64,000 bases of DNA, taken from the NCBI GenBank assembly GCA_035544215.1, contig DATKHY010000003.1:186001-250000 (forward strand), read 5' to 3'. This stretch comes from Candidatus Binatia bacterium (lineage in GTDB: Bacteria > Vulcanimicrobiota > Vulcanimicrobiia > Vulcanimicrobiales > Vulcanimicrobiaceae). The notes below the pieces were generated by a model. The model saw only the letters and a list, made by a program, of their open reading frames with translations. It was not told the origin of the DNA and searched no databases. Both the position numbers and the translations under genes were made by a program. This document shows positions 26,333 through 34,575 of this stretch, piece by piece (positions within the stretch are counted from its first letter, which is position 1; each line of letters opens with the position of its first letter).

Positions 26333-27955
26333 TTGGGCGCGAGGCTGGCCCTGATCTGTGCCGCGATCGTTGTGGCGAACACCAGCCTGGCTCGCGCTCA
26401 GCTCGCCGGCGACGCGAGCCCGACAAAACCCAAGAACGTGTACGACGAGGCGACGAAGACGCCGGGTGAAACCGAAAACGCCGCGCCTAAGAATTCGAAG
26501 GAGCGGGTGCTCGAACGCCGCGGGGAGCTCGAAGAAGAGCAGGACGAGCTCGAGGCCGCAGAGGCTCGCACCGAACAAAAGCGGACGGCGGCGCAGCAGC
26601 GTGCGGCCACGGCGCGCGCGAGCTATCTCGGCTACCTCCAGACCGGCGATCCCGAGAGTCTTCCGCGTCTTTACGAGACCGATCGCGTCGGCGTGCTCGG
26701 CTCGTTCAGCGCCGGCTTTGCGCCGTTCGTCTCGTTCGACAACGCCTTCCACGCGCCGCCGGGGTCGATCAATGCGGCGCTTCCGGCCAACCCCGGCTGG
26801 GCCGAGGCATACCTCGAACCGGGAATCACCGCCGCGTATCACCTCGCGCATCACGCGTTTCTCTACGGCGGCTTCTCGTATTTGGAGAGCGCCACGCTGG
26901 GCACCGACTACTTCGGCAGCCCGCACGCGTGGTACGGCCTCCCCGAAGAGCTGTATGCCGGACTGCGTTTCACGCATCTCTTCGGCGGCCGGGTTACCCT
27001 CGACGGCTCGTACGGGCAACAGAACTACGTGACCGGCGGCGGCATGCTGCTCGCGAACGGCGCGACGAACGGATTCGATCGTGGCGCACCGTACCTCGGG
27101 CCACGCAGCGCGTGGTTACAGGCCGGGCTGTTGAGGGCGACCGACGGAGACTGGAGCGCGCAGTTTTTCTATCTGCGCCCGAACGAGGCGCCGTCCATAT
27201 TCGACAACACGCGGCTGACGGGCGTCAACGTAGTGTGGGATCCACCCGGGCAGTTGCGCCTCGGGGCACAATACATCTATTCGACGTCCGACATCATCAC
27301 GAGAAATCAGACGTCCACGTACGAGCTGCGGGCTCGCTTCCATCCGTTTACGCAAGACCCGTACTTCTGGCTTCAGACCGAGTACGCGATCCAAGGGAAA
27401 CCGTACCTGTCCGCCGACGGGTGGATGATTCAGGCGCACTACAACTTTCGGAAGATGTGGTGGAATCCGCTCCTCAACGTCGGCTTCTACAGCATGTCCG
27501 GCGCGAACCCAGCCGACTCCGTGATCTGGTCGGGGTTCGATCCGTTTTATTTCGGCGGCTCGGTGCCCGCGTGGCTGCCGGGCTTCGCGCTGCAAACCGT
27601 GCTGGCCAACACAAACCTGCGCGACTTCGACGCGTCCATCACGTTTTCGCCGTGGAAACAGGACGCGTTACAGGTCAACTACCTCGTCGCCAACGTCAGC
27701 CGCCTCAACGCCATCCTGACCACGCTGCCGCCCTCGACGCCGCCGGCGCCGGGCGGCGGCCTTCCGAACTTCGGCTACGGGCAAGAGCTCGGCGCAAGCT
27801 ATACGCACAACCTGAACTCCGCATTGAGCGTCAACCCGTTCTACGCGTACGTCTGGCCCGGCAGCGGGATCGCCGCGAACTATGCCGCCCACGGAGGCGT
27901 GGCACGGAATTGGTCGTTTCTTGGGCTCTCGTTCAACGCAACGTACGGGAAGTAG
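26333..27955 (+). CDS. Outer-membrane beta-barrel protein with N-terminal coiled coil (porin/alginate-export-like)
   Basis: An exported protein of 540 residues. The signal peptide (1-22, ...NTSLARAQ) is followed by a highly charged coiled coil (about 45-95: ERRGELEEEQDELEAAEART). Amphipathic strands rich in Tyr/Trp/Phe then run to the C terminus (LYGGFSYLESATLGTDYFG, DWSAQFFYLRPNEAPSIF, LRLGAQYIYSTSD, WMIQAHYNFRKMWWNP). This looks like an outer-membrane barrel of the alginate-export/OprB-like kind. The TTG start follows the TIR-NB-ARC-TPR stop by one base, so the two are probably co-transcribed and coupled. Substrate not evident. Confidence 0.72.
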   Translation: MGARLALICAAIVVANTSLARAQLAGDASPTKPKNVYDEATKTPGETENAAPKNSKERVLERRGELEEEQDELEAAEARTEQKRTAAQQRAATARASYLGYLQTGDPESLPRLYETDRVGVLGSFSAGFAPFVSFDNAFHAPPGSINAALPANPGWAEAYLEPGITAAYHLAHHAFLYGGFSYLESATLGTDYFGSPHAWYGLPEELYAGLRFTHLFGGRVTLDGSYGQQNYVTGGGMLLANGATNGFDRGAPYLGPRSAWLQAGLLRATDGDWSAQFFYLRPNEAPSIFDNTRLTGVNVVWDPPGQLRLGAQYIYSTSDIITRNQTSTYELRARFHPFTQDPYFWLQTEYAIQGKPYLSADGWMIQAHYNFRKMWWNPLLNVGFYSMSGANPADSVIWSGFDPFYFGGSVPAWLPGFALQTVLANTNLRDFDASITFSPWKQDALQVNYLVANVSRLNAILTTLPPSTPPAPGGGLPNFGYGQELGASYTHNLNSALSVNPFYAYVWPGSGIAANYAAHGGVARNWSFLGLSFNATYGK

Positions 27956-27961
27956 ACTCGA

Positions 27962-28966
27962 TTATCTCGGCGCTAGGCTAATCGTAGCGCCGATCGGATC
28001 CGTTTCGCCCGAGATGGTCTTGATGGGATTGCCACCGGCAGGATAAGCCCAGAACAACGTGTCTTTTCCGTTTTGATTTGGGCCGATAACTTTGGTGCCC
28101 TCGTCGCCCTTGGGCCTGCGCGGGATCCAGAACTGGGCGACCTGCGAAGAGCCGGTGAGGATCGTCGTTCCCACGTCGGTCCCGACGCTTCCGCTGATCG
28201 AAAACTGATAGATCACGCTCGTGAAGTTGTGTTTCACGGCGACCTGATCGCCGACGGCTAGATACTTGCCGTCCCACTGCACGCCTCCCGGCAAGTAGAT
28301 GGTCTCGTTGACTGGGATGAAGTTCAGCGTCTTGCCGCCCCTCGCGAGCTCGCCGAGCCCGAAGACGCTCGTCTCCGTCTCGCCGTCGACGAAGAGGTTC
28401 CCCTTGTCGTCGTATCCGCAGTAGTAGTAGTAATAGATGTTCGGATTCGAGTAAAACGCCGGCGTGCCGCTCGCGTTTGTGTAAACCGCGACGTTACCGA
28501 TGCCTTCGGTCGGACCCCAGAAATCCGCGACGGCCAGATCCCCCGTCTTTGGATTGACGGAACAGCCGTTCGCTCTGCCATCGGGGTCGTTGAGCGTCTG
28601 AATCGGAGTCGTGCCGCCGTGAGCGTATTCGGTGATTTGATGCACGCCGAGGCTTGTGTCGTTCGTGACCCAGACGTCGCCGGCCTTATCGACGCACAGG
28701 CCCTCCGGATTGAAGAAACCGGTCAGCGTCCCGACGAGCCTGAAACCGTGGCCGTACCTATAAATGTCGACCACCTGAGCGATCAGGTCGGAAACGTAGA
28801 GCAGGTCGAAGTTCTTCGCCGCCGGATCGATCCACGACCGTCCCGCCACGTGTGAGACTACACCGGGCTGAGCGACGGCGGGCTGGGCTGGCGACCCGGC
28901 AGCGCTGCAGCCTCCGAGCACGGTGATGAGAGCCGAGATTCCTCCGGCAAGCAGAAACGGACGCAT
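27962..28966 (-). CDS. Beta-propeller lipoprotein (streptogramin-lyase-like)
   Basis: A 334-residue lipoprotein. The signal ends in lipobox VLGGC (Cys about 21), then come propeller blades: LLYVSDLIAQVVDIYRYG, GLCVDKAGDVWVTNDTSLG, YAHGGTTPIQTLND, GCSVNPKTGDLAVADFWG, CGYDDKGNLFVDGETE. A run of five Tyr (IYYYYYCGYDD) is encoded by a small GTA/TAA repeat on the plus strand near 28420-28440. GGAGG eight bases upstream fixes the ATG at 28966. It is one of four propeller lipoproteins in this window sharing the 'YAHGG..P..TL' and 'GYD.KGNLF' motifs (closest to 61018-61950). Probably at the cell surface or in the periplasm; no catalytic residues identified. Confidence 0.82.
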   Translation of the reverse strand: MRPFLLAGGISALITVLGGCSAAGSPAQPAVAQPGVVSHVAGRSWIDPAAKNFDLLYVSDLIAQVVDIYRYGHGFRLVGTLTGFFNPEGLCVDKAGDVWVTNDTSLGVHQITEYAHGGTTPIQTLNDPDGRANGCSVNPKTGDLAVADFWGPTEGIGNVAVYTNASGTPAFYSNPNIYYYYYCGYDDKGNLFVDGETETSVFGLGELARGGKTLNFIPVNETIYLPGGVQWDGKYLAVGDQVAVKHNFTSVIYQFSISGSVGTDVGTTILTGSSQVAQFWIPRRPKGDEGTKVIGPNQNGKDTLFWAYPAGGNPIKTISGETDPIGATISLAPR

Positions 28967-29082
28967 GGATCCTCCGATCGATAGCAGTGGCCGCTTCATC
29001 ATAGCACCGCGCGCGGTGGGCGATGCGGCGAAGGCGGCCCGTTGCGCGAGCTTCCCGCAGGAAATCAAGGAAAGCCGACCGC

Positions 29083-29952
29083 TCAACCGTGGATTGCCAA
29101 TTCGCGCTCGATCGCGTCGGCGAAGAATGCTCGTGCGGGTCCGTGGACGGCGAGGTACAGGGCCGGTTCGATGAGCTCCAGTTCGCTGACCACGGGCTCC
29201 CCCCGCGCATCTCTTAGCAGGTCGACGCGCGCGTACAGCGTGGACGCGGGAACCGCCTCGACGGCCGCCTGCGCCACCGCGATCTCGCGCGCCGTGGCCT
29301 GCATCGACGTCGACGGTTCGTCGCTGATGGCAAACTTACTATCGAACGGCTTTTTCACAACGGCGTGCGAGTACCGGTCCCCGAAGAACATCAGCGCTCG
29401 CTCACCATAGTTGACGACGGACTCCAGGTAAGGCTGGACCAGCGCGTCATCCGTCTGCGTCAGGCGGTCGAGTTGCGCCTGGGCCGAGGCGAACGAATCC
29501 GTGTCGCGGCGTGCGAGGGTGACGTCGTGTGACGCGGAGCCGCGCGCCGGCTTGAGGACGAGGTCGCGCCAGCCATGGTCCGCGGCGATGTCGGCGAGAT
29601 GGCGTCGCTCACCGCGTTTGACCCAAACCGTCGGAACGACCGGGACGCCGCGCGCCGCGAGGTCGCGCAGATACGACTTGTGCGCGTTCCAGTTCAGCAG
29701 ATCGAGATCGTTCTTTATCCGTGTCAGCGACGACGCCTTGTCGATCCACGCGATGAATTCGCCGTAACGGCGGTGGTAGTCCCAAGTGGATCGCAAGATG
29801 CTCAACCTGCTCGCTCTCCAGTCCGCGCGTGGATCGTTCCAAATCGCGATGGAAACGGTCACGCCGCGTCTGCGAAGCTCGCGCAACAACAGGCGGTCAT
29901 CGGGGTCTAGCTCCGGCACCATGGCGCAAGTGACGAGCGTGCAGTCCGGCAT
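29083..29952 (-). CDS. ATP-grasp family ligase-like protein
   Basis: A 289-residue cytoplasmic protein with the three-part ATP-grasp layout. An N-terminal substrate domain (LVTCAMVPELDPDDRLLLRE, SILRSTWDYHRRYGEF) is followed by the ATP lid and P-loop-like segment (WRDLVLKPARGSASHDVTL, with the nucleotide-binding Lys) and a C-terminal part (VQPYLESVVNYGERALMFFG, LYARVDLLRDARGEPVVSEL) whose D/E residues would bind magnesium. The final ELELIEPALYL is typical of RimK/glutathione-synthetase-like enzymes. Such proteins join a carboxylate to an amine using ATP; the substrates are unknown. ATG at 29952 with AGGA upstream is preferred to a TTG two codons earlier. Confidence 0.82.
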   Translation of the reverse strand: MPDCTLVTCAMVPELDPDDRLLLRELRRRGVTVSIAIWNDPRADWRASRLSILRSTWDYHRRYGEFIAWIDKASSLTRIKNDLDLLNWNAHKSYLRDLAARGVPVVPTVWVKRGERRHLADIAADHGWRDLVLKPARGSASHDVTLARRDTDSFASAQAQLDRLTQTDDALVQPYLESVVNYGERALMFFGDRYSHAVVKKPFDSKFAISDEPSTSMQATAREIAVAQAAVEAVPASTLYARVDLLRDARGEPVVSELELIEPALYLAVHGPARAFFADAIERELAIHG

Positions 29953-30038
29953 GCTCAAATCCTACCGCGGAGCGCCGACGGGGAACACGTAGAAAACAAC
30001 GAAAAAGCGCCCCTCACCGTCGTGAAATAGGAGAGATC

Positions 30039-30521
30039 GTGGCAAAAGGCCCGCGTTTTCACGCTCTGGACCGAGTAGACCAGGCGATTGTCGCCGCGCT
30101 TCAGCGAAATGGCCGAGATTCGTTTTCTGAGATCGGCAAAGCGATCGGCCTTTCGGCGACGAGCGTGGCGGAACGCGTCCGGCGCCTCGAGCAGGCAGGC
30201 GTGATTCAAGGCTATCAGGTTCGCCTCTCCGCGCAGAAGTTGGGCTATCCGGTAACGGCGTTCATCTTAGCGCGTCCAAACGGGCCGGATGCGCGATTCG
30301 TCAAAGTGGCCGGTGAGCGCCCGGAAATTCTCGCCTGCTACCGCGTGACCGGCGAGTTTTCGTTCATCGCGCAAGCCATGGTGCGGGACGTCGGCCATCT
30401 CGAGGAGCTGCTAAACTACCTCGAACCCGCCTCGGTTCACATCGTCACGCTCGTCGTTCTGTCCACGCCATTCGAGGCGCGGGCTTTACCGCCGCGGCCT
30501 GACGAACGAAATGAAGACTAA
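30039..30521 (+). CDS. Lrp/AsnC-family transcriptional regulator
   Basis: A 160-residue DNA-binding regulator. The N-terminal AsnC-type helix-turn-helix (about 10-62: LDRVDQAIVAALQRNGRDSF, IGKAIGLSATSVAERVRRLE) is joined to a RAM ligand-binding domain (about 70-150: GYPVTAFILARPN, ILACYRVTGEFSFIAQAMVR). GTG at 30039 has TAGGAGAG seven bases upstream. It is divergent from the ATP-grasp gene (86-base gap) and could regulate it, since Lrp proteins often control their divergent neighbour and sense amino acids. The 3' end overlaps the convergent symporter gene by 36 bases. Confidence 0.9.
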   Translation: MAKGPRFHALDRVDQAIVAALQRNGRDSFSEIGKAIGLSATSVAERVRRLEQAGVIQGYQVRLSAQKLGYPVTAFILARPNGPDARFVKVAGERPEILACYRVTGEFSFIAQAMVRDVGHLEELLNYLEPASVHIVTLVVLSTPFEARALPPRPDERNED

Positions 30522-31910
30522 CACGGCGGCGTTGGCGATGAGCGCCAGGAAGCCGGCGTTGATCCCCCATGGCGAGACGTTGAGGGCCGCCAGCGGGATT
30601 GCAACCGCGAGGCCTACCACGATACCCGCGCCGACGGATAGCGCACTCGCGCGTTTCCAAACAAACGCGGCGACGGCGCCTGGCGTAAACTGCGTCACGC
30701 CGTTATAGTAAAGCAGGAGCAGCTCGACGACCGTCCTTTGCGCCGTCAGCCAGACGCCGAGCGCGAGCAGTGCGACGCAGATGACGAGGACGCGCGTCAG
30801 CGTCGTTCGCGCTGCGTCGCTCGTCGCCACTCCAAACGCGTCGCCCGCCACGTTCTTGGTGATCACGCTCGCTCCGGCGAGCAACAGCGCGGACGCCGGG
30901 ACGAGCGCCGCTAGCGCTCCGGTGCCGGCGATCAGGCCGAGCACCCATGGCGGATAGTATTGCGCGACGACGAGCAGGAACGATTGATCGACCGCTGTGC
31001 CCTTGAGGCCGGGATGTATGAGCGCCGCCGCGAGGCCGGCGAGGATCATCAGGGCTAGGAACACCTGGTAGAGCGGCAGCAGCATGGCGTTGCGACGCAG
31101 CGTGTCGCCGCTTCGCGCGCTGTACACCGCGCTCCACGAATGCGGTCCCATGTAAAACCCGATCGCCGACAACAGGACAGTCGAGACGTACCACGCCGTT
31201 CCGTGAAACGCGCTTCCGGCTGGTAAGGCGAGCATGTGCGGATGCACCTGGACGAGCCGATCCAGCATTGCCGAAGGCGAGCCGAAAAAGCGTATCGGGA
31301 TAGCGATACCGGCAAACGTCACGCCGCCGAGCACGAAGATGTCTTTGACGACGCTGGCCCAGGCGGTGCCGCGCAGCCCCGCCGTGAAGACGAAGAGCGC
31401 CAGCACAATGAAAGCGATGCAGACCGCCACGGTCGCGTCATAGGCGCCGTATCCTGCGATGTGCAGCAGAATCTGCAGGCCGCTGAGCTGAAGCGCTACG
31501 TACGGCACGACCATCACGAACATCAGAATCGCGATGCCGACGCCGAGGACGCGGCTGTCATAGCGCTTCTCGAAGAAGTCGGCCCCTGTAAGCAGGTTGT
31601 TGTCCTTGGCGACCCGCCAGACCGCCGGTGCCAGAAAATATCCGATGATGTATGCGCATACACCGTAGGCGATCGCGTAAAACGCGGGAGCGCCCTGCGA
31701 ATATGAGAGCCCGGCGATTCCGAGGAAGGTGAACGTCGTGTAGATCTCGCCGGCCAGCAGTACCCACAGGAAGATTGTTCCGAAGGATCGGCCGCCGACG
31801 ATATACTGCGCCGGGTCCATCTTGACGCGGCGAATGCCGAGCAGCGCGAACGCGATCGTCCCGAAGACGACGAGCCCGACGATCGTCAGGGACAAGCCCG
31901 CGCCACTCAC
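30486..31910 (-). CDS. Sodium:solute symporter family transporter
   Basis: Inner-membrane secondary transporter of 474 residues with about 13 hydrophobic helices. SSS-family features are the N-terminal YIVGGRSFGTIFLWVLLAGE, the GADFFEKRYDSRVLG loop, the TAGLRGTAWASVVKD segment and the LAALVPASALLLAGASVITK region near the second sodium site. The likely GTG start (VSGAGLSLTIVG) overlaps the stop of the upstream DUF3311 gene as GTGA. This pairing of a small DUF3311 protein with a solute symporter is common in other genomes. Substrate (organic acid, amino acid or vitamin) cannot be told. Possible regulation by the convergent Lrp-family gene is only a guess. Confidence 0.9.
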   Translation of the reverse strand: MSGAGLSLTIVGLVVFGTIAFALLGIRRVKMDPAQYIVGGRSFGTIFLWVLLAGEIYTTFTFLGIAGLSYSQGAPAFYAIAYGVCAYIIGYFLAPAVWRVAKDNNLLTGADFFEKRYDSRVLGVGIAILMFVMVVPYVALQLSGLQILLHIAGYGAYDATVAVCIAFIVLALFVFTAGLRGTAWASVVKDIFVLGGVTFAGIAIPIRFFGSPSAMLDRLVQVHPHMLALPAGSAFHGTAWYVSTVLLSAIGFYMGPHSWSAVYSARSGDTLRRNAMLLPLYQVFLALMILAGLAAALIHPGLKGTAVDQSFLLVVAQYYPPWVLGLIAGTGALAALVPASALLLAGASVITKNVAGDAFGVATSDAARTTLTRVLVICVALLALGVWLTAQRTVVELLLLYYNGVTQFTPGAVAAFVWKRASALSVGAGIVVGLAVAIPLAALNVSPWGINAGFLALIANAAVLVFISFVRPRR

Positions 31911-32086
31911 CAGCGGCGCTCCACGCGGCCAAGCATCCACAGGAACGCCGGCGTCAGCAGCGACCACGTCAGTATCCAGCTGAGAAGGAAGGGGAGGCCG
32001 AAAAGCCTCGGCTCGACCCGGTTGACGAGCGGCACGACGAAGGTCAACGCGGCGATCGGTATCGCCACGAGAAGGGCGCGCAGCAT
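31907..32086 (-). CDS. DUF3311 small membrane protein, symporter partner
   Basis: A 59-residue protein with two membrane helices (LLVAIPIAALTFVVPLVN and FLLSWILTWSLLTPAFLWML) around the family motif RVEPRLFGLPF, ending in RVERRW. DUF3311 proteins sit directly upstream of sodium:solute symporters, as here, where the stop overlaps the symporter start by four bases. The role is presumably as a small auxiliary subunit; not proven in general. The gene is divergent from lemA across about 78 bases. Confidence 0.82.
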   Translation of the reverse strand: MLRALLVAIPIAALTFVVPLVNRVEPRLFGLPFLLSWILTWSLLTPAFLWMLGRVERRW

Positions 32087-32164
32087 CTTCGGGCGGTGTT
32101 TCGCACGTCGCGGCGCATGCCTGCCGAAAGAGGGACCGGCGGCGCTGCGGCGCATCAGCCAAGC

Positions 32165-32782
32165 ATGCAACAGCGCCGTTCGTACGTTGGTCCAATCGTC
32201 GTTATCGCGATCGTCGTCATCGTGTTTCTTTTTATCGGAGGCACCTATAACTCGCTCGTATCTCTTGGGCAGGCCGTCGACGCGCAGTGGGGTCAGGTGC
32301 AGAACGTCTACCAGCGGCGTGCGGACCTCATTCCAAACCTGGTTGCGACGGTGAAGGGCGCGGCCAACTTCGAGAAGAGCACTTACGTGGATGTGGCCAA
32401 GGCTCGCGCGAGCGTGGGACAGATCTCGCCGCAGGTCGTGCAGAACGCGGTAAACAATCCGCAGGACTTCGCGAAGTACGCCGCCGCGCAGGACTCGCTG
32501 GGCGCCGCGCTCTCGCATCTGCTCGCCGTCGTCGAGAATTACCCTCAGCTGAGAGCCACCGAAAACTTCCAGACGCTCCAGGCGCAACTCGAAGGAACGG
32601 AAAACCGCATCGCGTTCGAGCGCCGCAAGTACAACGATGTCGCGCGCGCGTTCAATACCAGGCGCGACACCATCCCGACGGTGTTCGTCGCGGGGCTTTT
32701 CGGTAGCCGCTTCAACGAGAAGCCGTATTTCCAAGCGCAGCCCGGCGCGGCTCAGGCGCCGGCCGTCAACTTCTCGCCGTGA
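32165..32782 (+). CDS. lemA: LemA family protein
   Basis: A 205-residue membrane-anchored helical protein. One N-terminal helix (about 9-28: VGPIVVIAIVVIVFLFIGG) is followed by the family hallmark NSLVSLGQAVDAQWGQVQNV, YQRRADLIPNLVATVKG and the late NRIAFERRKYNDVARAFNTR segment. ATG at 32165 begins eight residues before the helix; earlier in-frame codons give Arg-rich sequence overlapping the divergent gene. It is followed with a four-base overlap by two TPM-domain genes, the usual LemA-TPM grouping seen in many bacteria. The exact role of LemA is unknown; it is usually linked to envelope processes. Confidence 0.93.
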   Translation: MQQRRSYVGPIVVIAIVVIVFLFIGGTYNSLVSLGQAVDAQWGQVQNVYQRRADLIPNLVATVKGAANFEKSTYVDVAKARASVGQISPQVVQNAVNNPQDFAKYAAAQDSLGAALSHLLAVVENYPQLRATENFQTLQAQLEGTENRIAFERRKYNDVARAFNTRRDTIPTVFVAGLFGSRFNEKPYFQAQPGAAQAPAVNFSP

Positions 32783-33168
32783 CGCGAGACGAACGCTCCG
32801 CGATCGCGCGCGCCGTCGCCGACGCGGAAGAGGGCACGAGCGGCCGGATCGGCGTGCGCGTCGTTCCCGGTCGCGACGTCGACGCCTTCGAGCGCGCGAA
32901 ACGGGAGTTCGCGCGGGTGGGCCTGCATCGCCACGCTCACGCGAACGCCGCGTTGATTTTAGTGGCACCCCAGGCGCAGCGCTTCGCGATCATCGGTGAT
33001 CGCGCGCTACACGAGAGGGTCGGCGATGCGTTCTGGCGCGACGTCGTCGCGGAGTCGGAGCCCTACTTTGCGCGAGGTGCGTTGCGCGACGGCATCATCC
33101 ACGCGGTCGAGAGGCTTGGCGAGGCGCTGCGCGCGCACTTTATGGTCGAAAATCGGGAGGCGCCATGA
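32779..33168 (+). CDS. TPM domain protein, small form
   Basis: A 129-residue soluble protein consisting of one TPM (TPM_phosphatase/YgcG-like) domain. It shows GTSGRIGVRVVPGRDVDAFE, HANAALILVAPQAQRFAIIG and DGIIHAVERLGEALRAHF, matching the 'v.v..r...I..G..l' core of the family. No signal peptide or membrane helix, unlike its downstream neighbour. GTG start overlaps the lemA stop (GTGA) and its own stop overlaps the next start (ATGA), so the three genes form a coupled operon. Probably works with LemA and the membrane-bound TPM protein; activity unknown. Confidence 0.82.
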   Translation: MTRDERSAIARAVADAEEGTSGRIGVRVVPGRDVDAFERAKREFARVGLHRHAHANAALILVAPQAQRFAIIGDRALHERVGDAFWRDVVAESEPYFARGALRDGIIHAVERLGEALRAHFMVENREAP

Positions 33169-33983
33169 GACCGAGCCTCGCGCTTCTCGTTTTGAGTGTC
33201 GTCGCGCTCGCGTGGCCGCTTTCGACATCGGCTCAGGGTTTCAAAATTCCACCGGCCCCGGGCCACTACGTAACCGACAACGCCGGCGTTCTTTCACCTG
33301 ACACGCGCTCGTCGGTCGAGAACGAGCTGCACGCTTACGAGACGGCCACTGGGCATCAGGTCGTCGTGTGGATCGGGCAGACGACGGGCGACGTTCCGCT
33401 CGAGACGTGGACCGGCGAAACTGCCGATCACTGGAAGGTCGGGCGGCGCGGTCACGACGACGGCGCGGTGCTCTTTCTCTTCATGCGGGACCACAAGGTT
33501 CGAATCGAGGTGGGCTACGGTCTCGAGAGTTCGTTGACCGACGCCGACTCGCACCGAATCATCAGTGACGTTATCGTCCCTCGAATGAAGGCCGACGATC
33601 CCAATGGGGCCGTGTCGAGCGGAGTGGCGGCGATGCTTACGACGATCACGCCGGGATACAAGGGCGTGACGCCGCCGCCGGAAGAAGCGCCGAGCAGCGT
33701 CGGCATCGGGGTCGGGGCATTCATCGCCGTCGTGATTGGTCTAACGTTCCTCTTCCTAATCTTCATGATCATCATGGCGGTGGTCCGGACGATTCGCTAC
33801 GGATATCTCATCATGCGTGAGGGGCCGAAGGCCGCGAGCAAGGACATGAAGAGTTGGCCGGTCTGGGCCGGCGGCGCGTTCGTCGCCGGGTCGTCCGGCT
33901 TTGGCGGGGGCGGCGATTTCGGCGGCGGCTTTTCAGGCGGCGGAGGCGGCTTCGGCGGCGGAGGCGCGTCGGGCGGCTGGTAA
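33165..33983 (+). CDS. TPM domain protein with signal peptide, membrane helix and Gly-rich tail
   Basis: A 272-residue YgcG-type protein. Signal peptide (1-25, ...PLSTSAQG), TPM domain (about 30-165: HYVTDNAGVLSPDTRSSVEN, HQVVVWIGQTTGDVPLETW, DDGAVLFLFMRDHKVRIEVG, GLESSLTDADS), membrane helix (about 184-212) and a glycine-rich C-terminal tail ending GGGGASGGW. This is the standard LemA-associated form. The gene overlaps the previous by four bases and shares one base (TAATG) with the amidase-like gene that follows. Confidence 0.9.
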   Translation: MRPSLALLVLSVVALAWPLSTSAQGFKIPPAPGHYVTDNAGVLSPDTRSSVENELHAYETATGHQVVVWIGQTTGDVPLETWTGETADHWKVGRRGHDDGAVLFLFMRDHKVRIEVGYGLESSLTDADSHRIISDVIVPRMKADDPNGAVSSGVAAMLTTITPGYKGVTPPPEEAPSSVGIGVGAFIAVVIGLTFLFLIFMIIMAVVRTIRYGYLIMREGPKAASKDMKSWPVWAGGAFVAGSSGFGGGGDFGGGFSGGGGGFGGGGASGGW

Positions 33984-34564
33984 TGCTCGGACTACTGCTC
34001 GCCGCATCGCTCTTGCGATACGACGTGCTGATCTCCGCAGGCCACGAGGGGCGGCCGGCGAGCTGCGCTAGGTTTCCGAAGCATCGCTGCAATCTTGGTG
34101 CCAGCGGCGAGCGCGAGTGGACGCCGGTGGTCGCGGACGCCGCGACGGAGATTCTCCGCAATCACGGCGTGACGGTGGCCCGCCTTCCCGCGGATTTCGA
34201 CGGAGAATACCGGGTGGATGCGGCGCTGTTCATTCACTTCGACGGGTCCGATCCGCCGTGCCGAAGCGGCGCGTCGATTGGGTACGCGCAGGAACGGGAT
34301 GCTCGCGCTGCAGCCGAGTGGCGCAGGCTCTACGGCTCGGAGTGGCCGTTTGCGTTCCGGCCCGATAACTTCACCGACAATTTGAGCGAATATTATGCTT
34401 TCGAACAGGTTCGCGCGCGCGACGGCAGCCTCGTAATCGAGCTAGGCGAGATCACGTGTCCGCAGCAGCGAACGTGGCTCGCGTCGCGCCTGCACTGGGA
34501 GGGCGGGATGCTCGCCTACTTCGTCAGCCGACTCATCGGGAAAGGCGACGTTCCGAAACCCTAG
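33983..34564 (+). CDS. Probable amidase-like protein (Amidase_3-type fold, divergent)
   Basis: A 193-residue protein whose spaced motifs resemble zinc N-acetylmuramoyl-L-alanine amidases. The opening LISAGHEGRPASC matches the 'I.DPGHGG' motif with its zinc His. EREWTPVVADAATEILRNHG would give the Glu ligand and helix, FIHFDGSD matches the 'SIHAD' motif with the second His, and LVIELGEITCPQQRTWL matches the 'lvElGFLSN..E' catalytic-Glu motif. Cys pairs (C29, C40 and C92, C154) could form disulfides. The N terminus (MLGLLLAASLL) is a very short hydrophobic segment. It starts on the last base of the TPM gene stop, so it belongs to that operon. Assignment is motif-based and tentative. Confidence 0.55.
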   Translation: MLGLLLAASLLRYDVLISAGHEGRPASCARFPKHRCNLGASGEREWTPVVADAATEILRNHGVTVARLPADFDGEYRVDAALFIHFDGSDPPCRSGASIGYAQERDARAAAEWRRLYGSEWPFAFRPDNFTDNLSEYYAFEQVRARDGSLVIELGEITCPQQRTWLASRLHWEGGMLAYFVSRLIGKGDVPKP

Positions 34565-34575
34565 AACGAAATAGC

